Shown here: piece by piece, positions 46,746 through 56,662 of the stretch
How the letters are laid out: each line of letters starts with the position of its first letter
How positions within the stretch are numbered: position 1 is the first letter of the stretch
Source: Pseudomonadota bacterium
Lineage (GTDB): Bacteria; Pseudomonadota; Gammaproteobacteria; Burkholderiales; Burkholderiaceae_F
Assembly: GCA_029778535.1 (NCBI GenBank)
Contig: JAKOQB010000125.1
Location: forward strand, 1-61,863
DNA length: 61,863 nt
Reading direction: 5' to 3'
Position numbers and translations under genes: made by a program
Notes under the pieces: generated by a model
The model's database searches: none
Seen by the model: the letters and a program-made list of their open reading frames with translations, nothing else
Told to the model about the DNA's origin: nothing

Positions 46746-47726
46746 TCATCTGCTGATCGCGCCTTCCAGCGCGTCGATGAACATTCCCGCGACATCGCAG
46801 CCGGTCTGCTGCGCGATCTCGACGAAGCAGGTCGGACTGGTGACGTTGACTTCGGTCAGGTAGTCGCCGATCACGTCCAGCCCCACCAGCAGCAGGCCGC
46901 GCTTGGCGAGCACGGGGCCGAGCGCGGCGGCGATTTCCCTGTCGCCTTCCGACAGCGGCTGCGCGCGGCCGATGCCGCCGGCGGCGAGGTTGCCGCGCGT
47001 CTCGCCCGGCTTCGGTATCCGCGCCAGCGCGTACGGCACGGCCTGGCCCGCGATCAGCAGCACGCGCTTGTCGCCTTCCTTGATCTGCGGGATGTAGCGC
47101 TGCGCCATCACCGTGCGCTCGCCCAGCCGCGTGATCGTCTCCAGGATCACGTTCAGGTTCGCGTCGTCCGGGCGCAGGCGAAAGACGCTCATGCCGCCCA
47201 TGCCGTCGAGCGGCTTGACCACCACGTCGCCGTGCTCGCGCAGAAAGGCGCGGATCGCCTCCACGTCGCGCGTGACCAGCGTCGGCGGCGCGAATTCGGC
47301 GAACTCGGCGATCGCGAACTTCTCGTTGTGGTCGCGCAGGGCGCGTGGATCGTTGAACACGCGCGTGCCCTGCCGCTGCGCGGCCTCGAGCAGGAAGGTC
47401 GCGTACAGGTACTCGAGATCGAACGGCGGATCCTTGCGCATCAGCACCGCGTCGAACGACGACAGATCCTGCAGCCCCGACTCGCGCTCGACATACCACT
47501 GCGCGTGCGCATCGTTCGACGGCGGGGCCAGCGACAGCAGCACGGCCGCGGCCTGCACGCGGCTGCCGGCGCCGTCGCTCGACCAGCGCAGCGCCGGCGG
47601 CGTGCACGCCCACACGTCGTGGCCGCGCGCCGCGGCCTCGCGCATCATCGCCACCGACGAATCCTTATACGCCTTGAGGCTGGCGAGCGGATCGACGACG
47701 AACAGCAACGACAGTCCCTGCGACAT
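46746..47726 (-). CDS. gshB: Glutathione synthetase
   Basis: The ATG at 47726 (MSQGLSLLFVVDPLASLKAY) gives a 326-residue ATP-grasp enzyme. Family features are LMRKDPPFDLEYLYAT, FNDPRALRDHNEKFA, GDVVVKPLDGMGGMSVFR and LTEVNVTSPTCFVEI. It joins gamma-glutamylcysteine and glycine. It is 13 bases after gshA, forming a glutathione-synthesis pair, and the 145 bases to the EIIA gene hold nothing clear. Confidence 0.97.
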   Translation of the reverse strand: MSQGLSLLFVVDPLASLKAYKDSSVAMMREAAARGHDVWACTPPALRWSSDGAGSRVQAAAVLLSLAPPSNDAHAQWYVERESGLQDLSSFDAVLMRKDPPFDLEYLYATFLLEAAQRQGTRVFNDPRALRDHNEKFAIAEFAEFAPPTLVTRDVEAIRAFLREHGDVVVKPLDGMGGMSVFRLRPDDANLNVILETITRLGERTVMAQRYIPQIKEGDKRVLLIAGQAVPYALARIPKPGETRGNLAAGGIGRAQPLSEGDREIAAALGPVLAKRGLLLVGLDVIGDYLTEVNVTSPTCFVEIAQQTGCDVAGMFIDALEGAISR

Positions 47727-47739
47727 CGGGCCGCGCCCG

Positions 47740-49086
47740 CTAGCCCGCCAGCGCCGGCTCGGCAGCCGTCGCACGCGGCGGCAGCAGGTGCGCGGTGCGC
47801 TCAAGCTCGATCGACGCCGCCAGCAGCGCGAGCCGCGCCACCACACCGTAGCTGTAGAAGCGGTTCAGCGCGCTACCGCCCGGCGGCGCCTTGCAGTCGG
47901 GCAGGTTGCAGGAACCCGCGAACGGCTGCGCTTCGGCCAGCGGCACGAAATGCATGCCGGGCGCATTCAGGTTCTCGTCGATGCCGCGCTCCTTGTTGAC
48001 GCGGTAGAAGCCGCCGACCACGTAGCGGTCGACCATGTAGACGACCGGCTCGGCGACCGCGTCCTCGACCTTCTCCACCGTCGGCACGCCCTCCTGGATG
48101 ATCACGTCGCGCACCGCCAGCCCTTCCTTGACGACCGCCATCTTGTTGCGCTGCTTGCGGTTCAGGTCGCGGACCTCGGACGGATCGCGCACGGTCATGA
48201 TCCCCATGCCGTAGGTGCCGGCGTCGGCCTTGACGATCACGAACGGCGCCGCGCCGACGCCATGTTCCTTGTACTTGGCGCGCACGCGCGTGAGCACGAG
48301 GTCGACGCTTTCGGCCAGGCATTCCTCGCCCTCGCGCGCGTGGAAGTCGACCTGGTTGCAGCGCGCGAAGTACGGGTTGATCAGCCACGGATCGATCGAC
48401 AGCAGCCGCCCGAAATCGTCGGCCACCTCGTCGTACGCGGCGAAGTGATGCGACTTGCGCCGCACCGCCCAACCCGCGTGCAGCGGTGGCACCAGCACCT
48501 GGTCGTCCAGATCGCGCAGGATGTCCGGGATGCCTGCCGACAGGTCGTTGTTCAGCAGTACCGCGCACGGATCGAAGCCGGCCACGCCGACGCGCCCGTT
48601 GGTTCGCACCAGCGGCTCGACCGTCAGGCTGTCGCCGCCCGGCAGCGAAATCGTGGTCGGCTGCGTGACCTCGGCGGACAGCGAGCCGATGCGCACCTCC
48701 AACCCGGTCGAGCGCAGGATGCGCACCAGGCGCGCGACGTTGGTCAGGTAATGGACATTGCGCGTATGCCGCTCCGGGATCAGCAGCAGATTGCGCGCCT
48801 CCGGGCACAGGTGCTCGATCGCGGACTGGGCGGCCTGCACCGCGCACGGCAACATCTCCTCCGACAGGTTGTTGAAGCCGCCCGGAAAGAGATTCATGTC
48901 GACCGGCGCCAGCTTGAACGCGGCGTTGCGCAGGTCGACCGAGCCGTAGAACGGCGGGGTATGGTCCTGCCACTGCAGCCGGAACCAGCGTTCGATCGCC
49001 GGCATCGAATCCAGGATCCGACGCTCCAGTTCGAGCAACGGGGGGCTTACGGCGGTGGCAAGGTTCGGGACAGTGGGATTGGACAC
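47740..49086 (-). CDS. gshA: Glutamate-cysteine ligase, betaproteobacterial type
   Basis: The GTG at 49086 is chosen: AGGGAG lies six bases upstream, and the in-frame extension has no better site. The 448-residue enzyme belongs to the ATP-grasp-like proteobacterial gshA family, unrelated in fold to the E. coli enzyme. It shows FYGSVDLRNAAFKLAPVDMN, FPGGFNNLSEEML, IVKADAGTYGMGIMTVRDP and GGFYRVNKERG. It makes gamma-glutamylcysteine. It heads the gshA-gshB pair, followed by EIIA-ptsH-ptsI. Confidence 0.96.
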   Translation of the reverse strand: MSNPTVPNLATAVSPPLLELERRILDSMPAIERWFRLQWQDHTPPFYGSVDLRNAAFKLAPVDMNLFPGGFNNLSEEMLPCAVQAAQSAIEHLCPEARNLLLIPERHTRNVHYLTNVARLVRILRSTGLEVRIGSLSAEVTQPTTISLPGGDSLTVEPLVRTNGRVGVAGFDPCAVLLNNDLSAGIPDILRDLDDQVLVPPLHAGWAVRRKSHHFAAYDEVADDFGRLLSIDPWLINPYFARCNQVDFHAREGEECLAESVDLVLTRVRAKYKEHGVGAAPFVIVKADAGTYGMGIMTVRDPSEVRDLNRKQRNKMAVVKEGLAVRDVIIQEGVPTVEKVEDAVAEPVVYMVDRYVVGGFYRVNKERGIDENLNAPGMHFVPLAEAQPFAGSCNLPDCKAPPGGSALNRFYSYGVVARLALLAASIELERTAHLLPPRATAAEPALAG

Positions 49087-49151
49087 GGCAGTCTCCCTGC
49101 GCGCACGTCGGACGGGCATTCTAGCGAGAGATATGGGGATCGCCGCGACGC

Positions 49152-49183
49152 AAAAAAGAAGGGCGCCCGCGATTGGGGCGCCC
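49152..49183 (-). terminator. Intrinsic terminator between amtB and gshA
   Basis: The stem GGGCGCCC / GGGCGCCC with a 7-base loop is followed, on the minus strand, by CTTCTTTTTT. It lies downstream of amtB and 66 bases before the gshA start, so it probably ends the amtB transcript. Confidence 0.85.
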
Positions 49184-49292
49184 GAAAGCTGCCTTTGGTG
49201 CGGCCGCGTCGACTAAAGGTGCGGCCAGGCGAGCCAGGGAGACGAGTTCATCCTCGCAGCAAGCAGTGTGCCCGGGGTTCGCCGTGCCGGCC

Positions 49293-49327
49293 AAGGACCA
49301 AGCCCGGCGATGCCGGGCTTGGTCCTT
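49293..49327. repeat. Perfect 16-bp inverted repeat in the amtB-gshA spacer
   Basis: The arms AAGGACCAAGCCCGGC and their exact complement flank a 3-base loop (GAT). There is no T tract. It lies between amtB and the intrinsic terminator; it could be a second transcription stop, an mRNA end-protecting hairpin, or a REP-like element. Confidence 0.9.
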
Positions 49328-49375
49328 GCGCCCCGCCGAGTTGGGCGGCGCGTCAGAGTCCGCTCGAACGAGGCG

Positions 49376-49413
49376 ATTGATTCCGGCACGCAGCGCGCGC
49401 GTCCGGAATCAAT
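49376..49413 (-). terminator. Hairpin overlapping the amtB stop codon
   Basis: ATTGATTCCGG and CCGGAATCAAT form an 11-bp stem around a 16-base GC-rich loop. One arm includes the amtB stop codon (49409-49411). It lacks a T tract, so it may stabilise the mRNA end or cause termination with the downstream hairpins. Confidence 0.6.
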
Positions 49414-50920
49414 AGTGGTAGGCCGACTCGCCGTGGTACGTCGTGTCCAGCCCCTCGCGCTCCTCTTCCTCCGTTACGCGCAGCCCGACGATCATGTCCG
49501 CGATCTTGAACGCGACGAACGCGACCACCGCGGTCCAGACCACTGTCAGCCCGACCGCCTTGGCCTGGATCAGCAACTGCTCGGCAATCGGATTCGACCC
49601 CACCTTGCCGGTCACCCAGTCGGTGACCAGCCCCGGACCGCCGAGGCTCTGCGAGTTGAACACGCCGGTCAGCAGCGCGCCGGTGATGCCGCCGACCGCG
49701 TGAACGCCGAACACGTCGAGTGCATCGTCCGCGTTCAGCATCCGCTTCAGCCCGGTCACGCCCCAGAAGCAGATCAGCCCGGCGATGATGCCGATCACGA
49801 ACGCGCCGAGGATGCCGACGTTGCCGGCCGCCGGCGTGATCGCGACCAGTCCCGCGACCGCGCCCGACGCCGCACCGAGCATCGACGGCTTGCCCTTGAA
49901 CATCCATTCGGCGAACGTCCACGCCAGCACCGCGCACGCGGTGGCGAGGAAGGTGTTGATGAATGCAAGCGCCGCCGCGCCGTTGGCCTCCAGCGCGGAG
50001 CCGGCGTTGAAGCCGAACCATCCGAACCACAGCATCGACGCGCCGATCATCGTCATCGTCAGGCTGTGCGGCGCCATCGACTCGCGGCCGTAGCCGATCC
50101 GCTTGCCGAGCAGGTAGGCGCCGACCAGACCGGCCACGCCGGCATTGATGTGCACGACCGTGCCACCGGCGAAGTCGAGCGCGCCCCACTGCCAGATCTT
50201 GCCCGCGGTCGCGTTGACCTTGTCGACCACGTCGGCCGCCGTATACGCGTCGGGACCGGCCCAGAACCACACCATGTGCGCGATCGGCAGGTAGCTGAAC
50301 GTGAACCAGATCACGACGAAGATCAGCACCGCGGAGAACTTGATGCGGTCGACCGTGGCGCCGAGGATCAGGCAGCAGGTGATCGCCGCGAACGTGGCCT
50401 GGAACGCGACGAACACGAGCTCGTACATCGGCGTGCCCTTCGAGAAGGTCGCCGCCATCGAGAACTCGCCCTTGATCGCGTCGAAGGTACCGGCGAGGAA
50501 CAGCCGGCTGAAGCCGCCGAAGTACGCATTGCCCTCGGTGAACGCGATGCTGTAGCCGTAGATGCACCACAGCACGGTGACCAGCGAAAAGGTCAGGAAC
50601 ACCTGCATCAGCACGGACAGCATGTTCTTCGTGCGCACCAGACCGCCGTAGAACAGCGCCAGCGCGGGCACCGACATCAGCAGCACCAGCGCGGTGGAGG
50701 TGAGCATCCACGCGGTGTCGCCCTTGTTGGGCGTCGGCGCGGGCTTGGCCTCTTCTTTCTTCTCGGCGGGCGCGGCGGTTTCGGCCGGCTTCGCCTCATC
50801 CGCCTTCGACTCGTCCTTCTTCAGTTCGGCCGCAGGCGCGGTCTGTGCCGCGGTCACCGCCGGTAGTGCCGCCAGCGCGAATCCCGCCGCGGCGCACAGC
50901 ATTGCGAGTAGCTTTTTCAT
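49409..50920 (-). CDS. amtB: Ammonium transporter AmtB
   Basis: The 503-residue protein has a signal peptide (CAAAGFALAALPAVTAAQ), a Lys/Ala/Glu-rich linker (about 30-65) and eleven membrane helices. Family landmarks are ALFYGGLVRTKNML, DFAGGTVVHINAGVAGLVG (pore His), WFGWFGFNAGSALEANG and FGVHAVGGITGALLTGVF (second pore His). The charged linker after the signal is longer than in E. coli AmtB. It is 15 bases after glnK, its PII partner, in the torF-glnK-amtB operon. Confidence 0.97.
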   Translation of the reverse strand: MKKLLAMLCAAAGFALAALPAVTAAQTAPAAELKKDESKADEAKPAETAAPAEKKEEAKPAPTPNKGDTAWMLTSTALVLLMSVPALALFYGGLVRTKNMLSVLMQVFLTFSLVTVLWCIYGYSIAFTEGNAYFGGFSRLFLAGTFDAIKGEFSMAATFSKGTPMYELVFVAFQATFAAITCCLILGATVDRIKFSAVLIFVVIWFTFSYLPIAHMVWFWAGPDAYTAADVVDKVNATAGKIWQWGALDFAGGTVVHINAGVAGLVGAYLLGKRIGYGRESMAPHSLTMTMIGASMLWFGWFGFNAGSALEANGAAALAFINTFLATACAVLAWTFAEWMFKGKPSMLGAASGAVAGLVAITPAAGNVGILGAFVIGIIAGLICFWGVTGLKRMLNADDALDVFGVHAVGGITGALLTGVFNSQSLGGPGLVTDWVTGKVGSNPIAEQLLIQAKAVGLTVVWTAVVAFVAFKIADMIVGLRVTEEEEREGLDTTYHGESAYHY

Positions 50921-50935
50921 GGTTTCCCGTCGTTG

Positions 50936-52058
<1,123 letters not shown>

Positions 52059-52102
52059 CGAGTCCTCGGTTCAGATGAAATGGGAAAGTCCGCATCAACC
52101 AC

Positions 52103-52118
52103 TGCAACCTGCGTGCCA
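52103..52118 (-). promoter_or_regulatory. Sigma-54 promoter of torF-glnK-amtB
   Basis: On the minus strand the sequence is TGGCAC-GCAGG-TTGCA, an exact match to the -24/-12 consensus TGGCAC-N5-TTGCW. It ends 45 bases before the torF start. It implies NtrC-type activation under nitrogen limitation, as for glnK-amtB elsewhere. NtrC sites were not resolved. Confidence 0.92.
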
Positions 52119-52268
52119 CCCAGGCGACGCCGCCGAAAGCGCCCGGCGACGGCGCATCCGCGCGCCAAATCCGTGCACGTGCGACCCGCGACGGTTCGAA
52201 TTGGCGCAAACCGCACCCGTCCCGGGCGCGGGTTAGACTGAGTTGGCACCGCCCGGAACGAGACCGCG

Positions 52269-52505
52269 ATGGAGAAGACCGCATTCCTCGATGAACTGCA
52301 GGCCAAGCTGGAGTCACTGTTGGCGAACACGCCCGCCGCCGACCTGCAGAGGAATCTGAAGGCGCTGCTGGCGCAGCAGTTCGCGCGGCTGGACCTCGTC
52401 ACGCGCGAGGAATTCGACACCCAGGCCAAGGTGCTGGCGCGCACGCGCGAGAAGCTCGAGGCGCTGGAAGCGCGGCTGGCGGAACTCGAAAACAAGCCGC
52501 GCTGA
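52269..52505 (+). CDS. ubiK: Ubiquinone biosynthesis accessory factor UbiK (BMFP/YqiC family)
   Basis: This 78-residue protein has the BMFP pattern: a short amphipathic segment (FLDELQAKLESLLA), KALLAQQFARLDLVTREEFD, and a C-terminal coiled coil (LARTREKLEALEARLAEL). UbiK forms a complex that aids late ubiquinone synthesis at the membrane. It is divergent from torF; the spacer contains the sigma-54 promoter for the other side. Confidence 0.92.
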   Translation: MEKTAFLDELQAKLESLLANTPAADLQRNLKALLAQQFARLDLVTREEFDTQAKVLARTREKLEALEARLAELENKPR

Positions 52506-52582
52506 GCCCTGCCGACGCTTGATTCCGCCGCGATTCGGTCCAACATAAGACCTGTTCGGACGGACCGCTTCGCGCGCACTCG

Positions 52583-53959
52583 ATGACCACCCGACCGGCC
52601 GCCGTGGCCGGCAGCTTCTACCCCGCCGCAGCCGGCGCGCTGCGTGAGGAGGTGCGCGCGCATCTGCGCAATGCGACGTCACGCGCGGCGAGTTCGACGC
52701 CGAAGGCGCTGATCGCGCCGCACGCCGGCTACGTCTATTCCGGCCCGATCGCCGCCAGCGCGTACGCGCGGCTCGAAGGCGCGCGCGACCGGATCGAGCG
52801 CGTGGTGCTGCTCGGCCCCGCGCATCGCGTTCCGGTGCGCGGGCTGGCGCTGCCGGGCGTCGACGCGTTCGACACCCCGCTCGGAGCGGTTCCCATCGAC
52901 GCCGAGGGCGCACGCAAGCTGGCCGCGCTGCCGCAGGTCGAGGTCAGCGCGCGCGCGCATGCATACGAGCATTCGCTCGAGGTGCATCTGCCGTTCCTGC
53001 AGCACACGCTGGGCAGCTTCACGCTGCTGCCGCTGGTCGTCGGCGATGCGACCGCGGACGAAGTCGCCGAGGTGCTGCGGTCCGTGTGGGGCGGCCCCGA
53101 GACGCTGATCGTCGTCAGTTCCGACCTGTCGCACTACCTGCCCTACGCCGAAGCGCGGCGAACCGACGCGCACACCGCGCAGGCGATCGTCGCGCTGGCC
53201 CCGACGCTCGATCACCTGCAGGCGTGCGGCGCCACGCCGGTCAACGGGCTGCTCACCATCGCGCGCCGGACCGGGCTGCGCGTCGAGCAACTCGATCTGC
53301 GCAACTCCGGCGACACCGCCGGCGATCGCGCGCGCGTGGTCGGCTACGGCGCGTGGGCGGTCTACGAGCCGGCGCATAGGAGCCGCGAGGAGGAGGCCGG
53401 CGCAGGCGCGGCCGACGAGGGATCACGCGGCGACACGTTGCTCGCGCTGGCGCGCGGCGCGATCGCGCAGCGGCTCGGCATCGGCAGCCCGCCGCGCGCG
53501 CAAGCGGAGTTTTTGCGCGCGCACGGCGCATCGTTCGTCACGCTGCGGCGCGAGCGCGAACTGCGCGGCTGCATCGGTTCGCTCGAGGCGCGGCGGCCGC
53601 TGGGCGAGGACGTCGAACACAACGCGCGAGCGGCGGCGTTTGCCGATCCGCGCTTCGAGCCGCTGGCGGTACACGAATTCGAAGAAGTCCGCGTCGAGGT
53701 ATCGGTGCTGTCGGCGCCGCAGCCGATCGCGGCCGGCAGCCTCGACGAACTTCGCGCGCAGCTACGGCCGCACGTCGACGGGCTGATCCTGCGCTACGGC
53801 GTGCAGCGCGCCACGTTCCTGCCGCAGGTGTGGGACACGCTGCCCGACGCGCACGACTTCATCGCGCAACTGCAGCGCAAGGCCGGGTTGCCGATCGGGT
53901 TCTGGCACGGGGACCTCGAAGTCGCGCGGTACACGGTCGAAAAATTCGCGGAGGAGTGA
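52583..53959 (+). CDS. MEMO-AMMECR1 fusion, AmmeMemoRadiSam system proteins B and A
   Basis: The 458-residue protein joins two families. Residues 1 to about 260 are a MEMO domain (AVAGSFYPA, PHAGYVYSGPIAASAYARL, VVSSDLSHYLP with its metal-binding His residues). Residues from about 285 are an AMMECR1 domain (GASFVTLRRERELRGCIGSL and NARAAAFADPRFEPL). With the radical-SAM enzyme encoded two bases downstream it forms the AmmeMemoRadiSam set, in which A and B are often separate genes. Function is unknown; protein modification is suspected. The ATG at 52583 begins MTTRPAAVAG. Confidence 0.95.
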   Translation: MTTRPAAVAGSFYPAAAGALREEVRAHLRNATSRAASSTPKALIAPHAGYVYSGPIAASAYARLEGARDRIERVVLLGPAHRVPVRGLALPGVDAFDTPLGAVPIDAEGARKLAALPQVEVSARAHAYEHSLEVHLPFLQHTLGSFTLLPLVVGDATADEVAEVLRSVWGGPETLIVVSSDLSHYLPYAEARRTDAHTAQAIVALAPTLDHLQACGATPVNGLLTIARRTGLRVEQLDLRNSGDTAGDRARVVGYGAWAVYEPAHRSREEEAGAGAADEGSRGDTLLALARGAIAQRLGIGSPPRAQAEFLRAHGASFVTLRRERELRGCIGSLEARRPLGEDVEHNARAAAFADPRFEPLAVHEFEEVRVEVSVLSAPQPIAAGSLDELRAQLRPHVDGLILRYGVQRATFLPQVWDTLPDAHDFIAQLQRKAGLPIGFWHGDLEVARYTVEKFAEE

Positions 53960-53960
53960 C

Positions 53961-55049
53961 GTGGGCGCGCGCGACGAACTGAACTTTCCGGCGCGCTGGT
54001 GGCACGCGCTGCCCGACGGCCGCATCCAGTGCGACCTGTGCCCGCGCGACTGCAAGCTGCACGAAGGCCAGCGCGGGATGTGCTTCGTGCGGCAGAGAAG
54101 CGGCGACGCGATGGTGCTGACCACCTACGGACGCTCGTCGGGCTTCTGCGTCGATCCGATCGAGAAGAAGCCGCTCAATCATTTCTATCCCGGCTCCGCC
54201 GTGTTCTCGTTCGGCACCGCGGGCTGCAACCTCGCGTGCAAGTTCTGCCAGAACTGGGACATCTCGAAATCGCAGGAAATGGACCGGCTGATGGACCAGG
54301 CAAGCCCCGACGAACTGGCACTTGCCGCGCAGCGCACCGGGTGCCTGTCCGCCGCGTTCACGTACAACGACCCGGTGATCTTCGCCGAGTACGCGATGGA
54401 CTGCGCCGACGCCTGCCACGCGCACGGCGTGAAGACGGTCGCCGTCACCGCCGGCTACATGCACGCCGCACCAAGGCGCGAGTTCTACGCCAAGATGGAC
54501 GCCGCCAACGTCGATCTGAAGGCGTTCACCGAGGAGTTCTACTTCAAGCTCACCGGCGCGCACCTGGCGCCGGTGCTCGACACGCTGAAGTACCTGGTGC
54601 ACGAGACCGACGTGTGGACCGAGATCACCACGCTGCTGATTCCCGGCAAGAACGATTCGTCGGAGGAGATCCGTGCGCTGTCGGCCTGGGTGAGGAAGGA
54701 ACTCGGCCCCGATGTGCCGCTGCACTTCACGGCATTCCATCCGGACTGGAAGATGACGGACTTGCCGCCGACGCCGCCGAGCACGCTGGCGCGCGCGCGC
54801 GCGATCGCGATCGAGGAAGGCCTGCACTACGTCTACACCGGCAACGTGCACGACAGCGAGGGCGGAACGACGTTCTGCCCGCGGTGCCACGCCGCGCTGA
54901 TCGAGCGCGACTGGCACCGCATCCTGCGCTACGACCTGACCGACGACGGCCGCTGCCCGCATTGCACGACCGCGATCGCTGGGCGCTTCGGCAAGTTCGA
55001 GCGCGCGTTCGGCGCGCGCCGCATTCCGGTCCGGCTGCACCGGGCATGA
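53961..55049 (+). CDS. amrS: AmmeMemoRadiSam system radical SAM enzyme
   Basis: The GTG at 53961 has GGAGGAG just upstream. The 362-residue protein has the [4Fe-4S] radical-SAM motif CNLACKFCQNWD (CxxxCxxC). Upstream is a CDLCPRDCKLHEGQRG cluster and a C-terminal FCPRCHAAL...CPHC zinc-like cluster. This is the AmmeMemoRadiSam radical SAM family. It shares an operon with the MEMO-AMMECR1 fusion and couples to the next gene through ATGA. Confidence 0.95.
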   Translation: MGARDELNFPARWWHALPDGRIQCDLCPRDCKLHEGQRGMCFVRQRSGDAMVLTTYGRSSGFCVDPIEKKPLNHFYPGSAVFSFGTAGCNLACKFCQNWDISKSQEMDRLMDQASPDELALAAQRTGCLSAAFTYNDPVIFAEYAMDCADACHAHGVKTVAVTAGYMHAAPRREFYAKMDAANVDLKAFTEEFYFKLTGAHLAPVLDTLKYLVHETDVWTEITTLLIPGKNDSSEEIRALSAWVRKELGPDVPLHFTAFHPDWKMTDLPPTPPSTLARARAIAIEEGLHYVYTGNVHDSEGGTTFCPRCHAALIERDWHRILRYDLTDDGRCPHCTTAIAGRFGKFERAFGARRIPVRLHRA

Positions 55050-55720
55050 GCGCCGCCGCCCGGCCCGTTCGGATCGACCTGCGCGAGATCGCACTGCCGG
55101 GCGATCTGACGCTGTCGGCGGATGCGAAGGGCCTCGTGCTGTTTGCGCATGGCAGTGGCAGCAGCCGTTTGAGTCCACGCAACCGCTACGTGGCCGAAGT
55201 GCTGAACGAAGCCGGACTCGCCACGCTGCTGTTCGACCTGCTGACGCCGGCAGAGGACACCGATCGCGCCGCGCGCTTCGACATTGCGCTGCTCGCCGAA
55301 CGCCTGCTCGGCGCCGCGCACTGGTGCCGCGAGCAGAAGGAACTCGCCGCGCTGCCGCTGGGACTTTTCGGCGCCAGCACCGGCGCGGCCGCGGCGCTGA
55401 TCGCCGCGGCACGGCTCGGTCCGGACGTACGCGCGGTCGTCTCGCGCGGCGGGCGACCCGATCTGGCGCCGCCCGAGGACATCGAACTCGTGCGGGCGCC
55501 GACGCTGCTGATCGTCGGCGAATTCGACCACGAGGTGCTGCAGCTCAATCGCCGCGCCGCGAAGAGCCTGCATGCGCCGCACGCCGAGCGGATCGTGCCC
55601 GGCGCCACGCACCTGTTCGAGGAGCCGGGCACGCTCGAACAGGCGGCCGCCGCGGCGCGCGACTGGTTCGTCCGTTACTTGCCGGACAAGGCCGCGACGA
55701 CCTCGTCGTCCTCGACCTGA
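55046..55720 (+). CDS. Dienelactone-hydrolase-like alpha/beta hydrolase
   Basis: The ATG overlaps the amrS stop (ATGA). The 224-residue protein has GLVLFAHGSGSSRLSPRNR (oxyanion region), the nucleophile elbow PLGLFGASTGAAAALIAA with Ser, LLIVGEFDHEVLQLN (Asp) and PGATHLFEEPG (His). It is likely an esterase or hydrolase of small substrates. The convergent phosphoribosyltransferase gene overlaps its end by 46 bases. A functional tie with AmrS is inferred only from the coupling. Confidence 0.88.
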   Translation: MSAAARPVRIDLREIALPGDLTLSADAKGLVLFAHGSGSSRLSPRNRYVAEVLNEAGLATLLFDLLTPAEDTDRAARFDIALLAERLLGAAHWCREQKELAALPLGLFGASTGAAAALIAAARLGPDVRAVVSRGGRPDLAPPEDIELVRAPTLLIVGEFDHEVLQLNRRAAKSLHAPHAERIVPGATHLFEEPGTLEQAAAAARDWFVRYLPDKAATTSSSST

Positions 55721-56298
55721 TCGAAGCGGCGATAAAACTGCCCGACCGCGTAGAACGCGGCCGGCGCGTACAGGCACACCACCTCGTCGGCCAGCGGACG
55801 CACGCGCTCGAGCGTCTCCGGCGGCGACACCGGCACCGCGCACACCAGTTTCGCCGGCTTCTTCTCGCGCAGCGCGTGCAGCGCCGCGATCATCGTCGAG
55901 CCGGTGGCCAGCCCGTCGTCGACGACGATCACCGTGCGGCCGGCCGGATCGATCGCCGCGCGCTGCTCGGTGTAGCGGCGGCGGCGCTCGCGCATCGTCG
56001 CCAACTGCGCCTCCTTCTCGCGCTCAAGATATTCGGTCGATGCCTGCACCCATGCCGCGTCGGGATTCAGGTACGAAAAGCCCGACTCGTCGATCGCGCC
56101 GATCGCGTACTCTGCGTGTCCGGGCGCGCCGAGCTTGCGCACCAGCACCACGTCGACCTCGCCGCCCAGCTCGTCGGCGATCCGTTTTGCCATCGGCACC
56201 GCGCCGCGCGGGATGCCGAGCACGAGCGGGTGGGTTCCCTTGTACTTCGCCAATGCCCGCGCCAACTGGCGCGCAGCCTCATCACGATCGGAGAACAT
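55675..56298 (-). CDS. Phosphoribosyltransferase family protein
   Basis: The 207-residue protein has a type I PRTase core: LGIPRGAVPMAKRIADEL, the PRPP loop TVIVVDDGLATGSTMIAAL, and a C-terminal hood. The substrate is unknown; these proteins are often adjacent to dienelactone-hydrolase-like genes, as here (convergent overlap). The start MFSDRDEAARQLARALA at 56298 fits the family. Confidence 0.9.
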   Translation of the reverse strand: MFSDRDEAARQLARALAKYKGTHPLVLGIPRGAVPMAKRIADELGGEVDVVLVRKLGAPGHAEYAIGAIDESGFSYLNPDAAWVQASTEYLEREKEAQLATMRERRRRYTEQRAAIDPAGRTVIVVDDGLATGSTMIAALHALREKKPAKLVCAVPVSPPETLERVRPLADEVVCLYAPAAFYAVGQFYRRFDQVEDDEVVAALSGK

Positions 56299-56368
56299 CG
56301 GTCACCTCCGAGGTGACCTAGGCTACCCCCGCGCCTCGCCCGCGTGTTGCCGCAGCGCAGGTTGGCGC

Positions 56369-56603
56369 TCAGCGGAACACGATCGTGCGATGCCCGTTCA
56401 GAAGCACGCGATCCTCGAGGTGATATTTCAGCGCGCGCCAGCCGCACATTGCGCATGAAGAAGCGCTGCGCGGCCTGATCGGCGTGACGATTGGCCTCGA
56501 CGATCCAGCCGCCGCGATCGGCGATGAAACGGCTGACCGCGGCGACGATGCCGGCGCGGTCCGGGCAGGCGATCGTCAGCGTGCAGGTGGGTTCGGATTG
56601 CAT
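56369..56603 (-). pseudogene. purU: Decayed formyltetrahydrofolate deformylase gene (purU remnant)
   Basis: From the ATG at 56603 the frame encodes the PurU ACT domain (LTIACPDRAGIVAAVSRFIA ... QRFFMRNV). In a different frame the last 22 codons of PurU follow, ALKYHLEDRVLLNGHRTIVF and stop at 56369. The catalytic middle of about 200 residues is missing and the two parts are out of phase. So the gene lost an internal segment and cannot make the enzyme that releases formate from 10-formyltetrahydrofolate. Confidence 0.85.
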
Positions 56604-56662
56604 GCGCGCCCGCGGCCGTCGGGACCGCGCTCGAGGCGGATGCGCGCGGAGATGGGCGCGCC

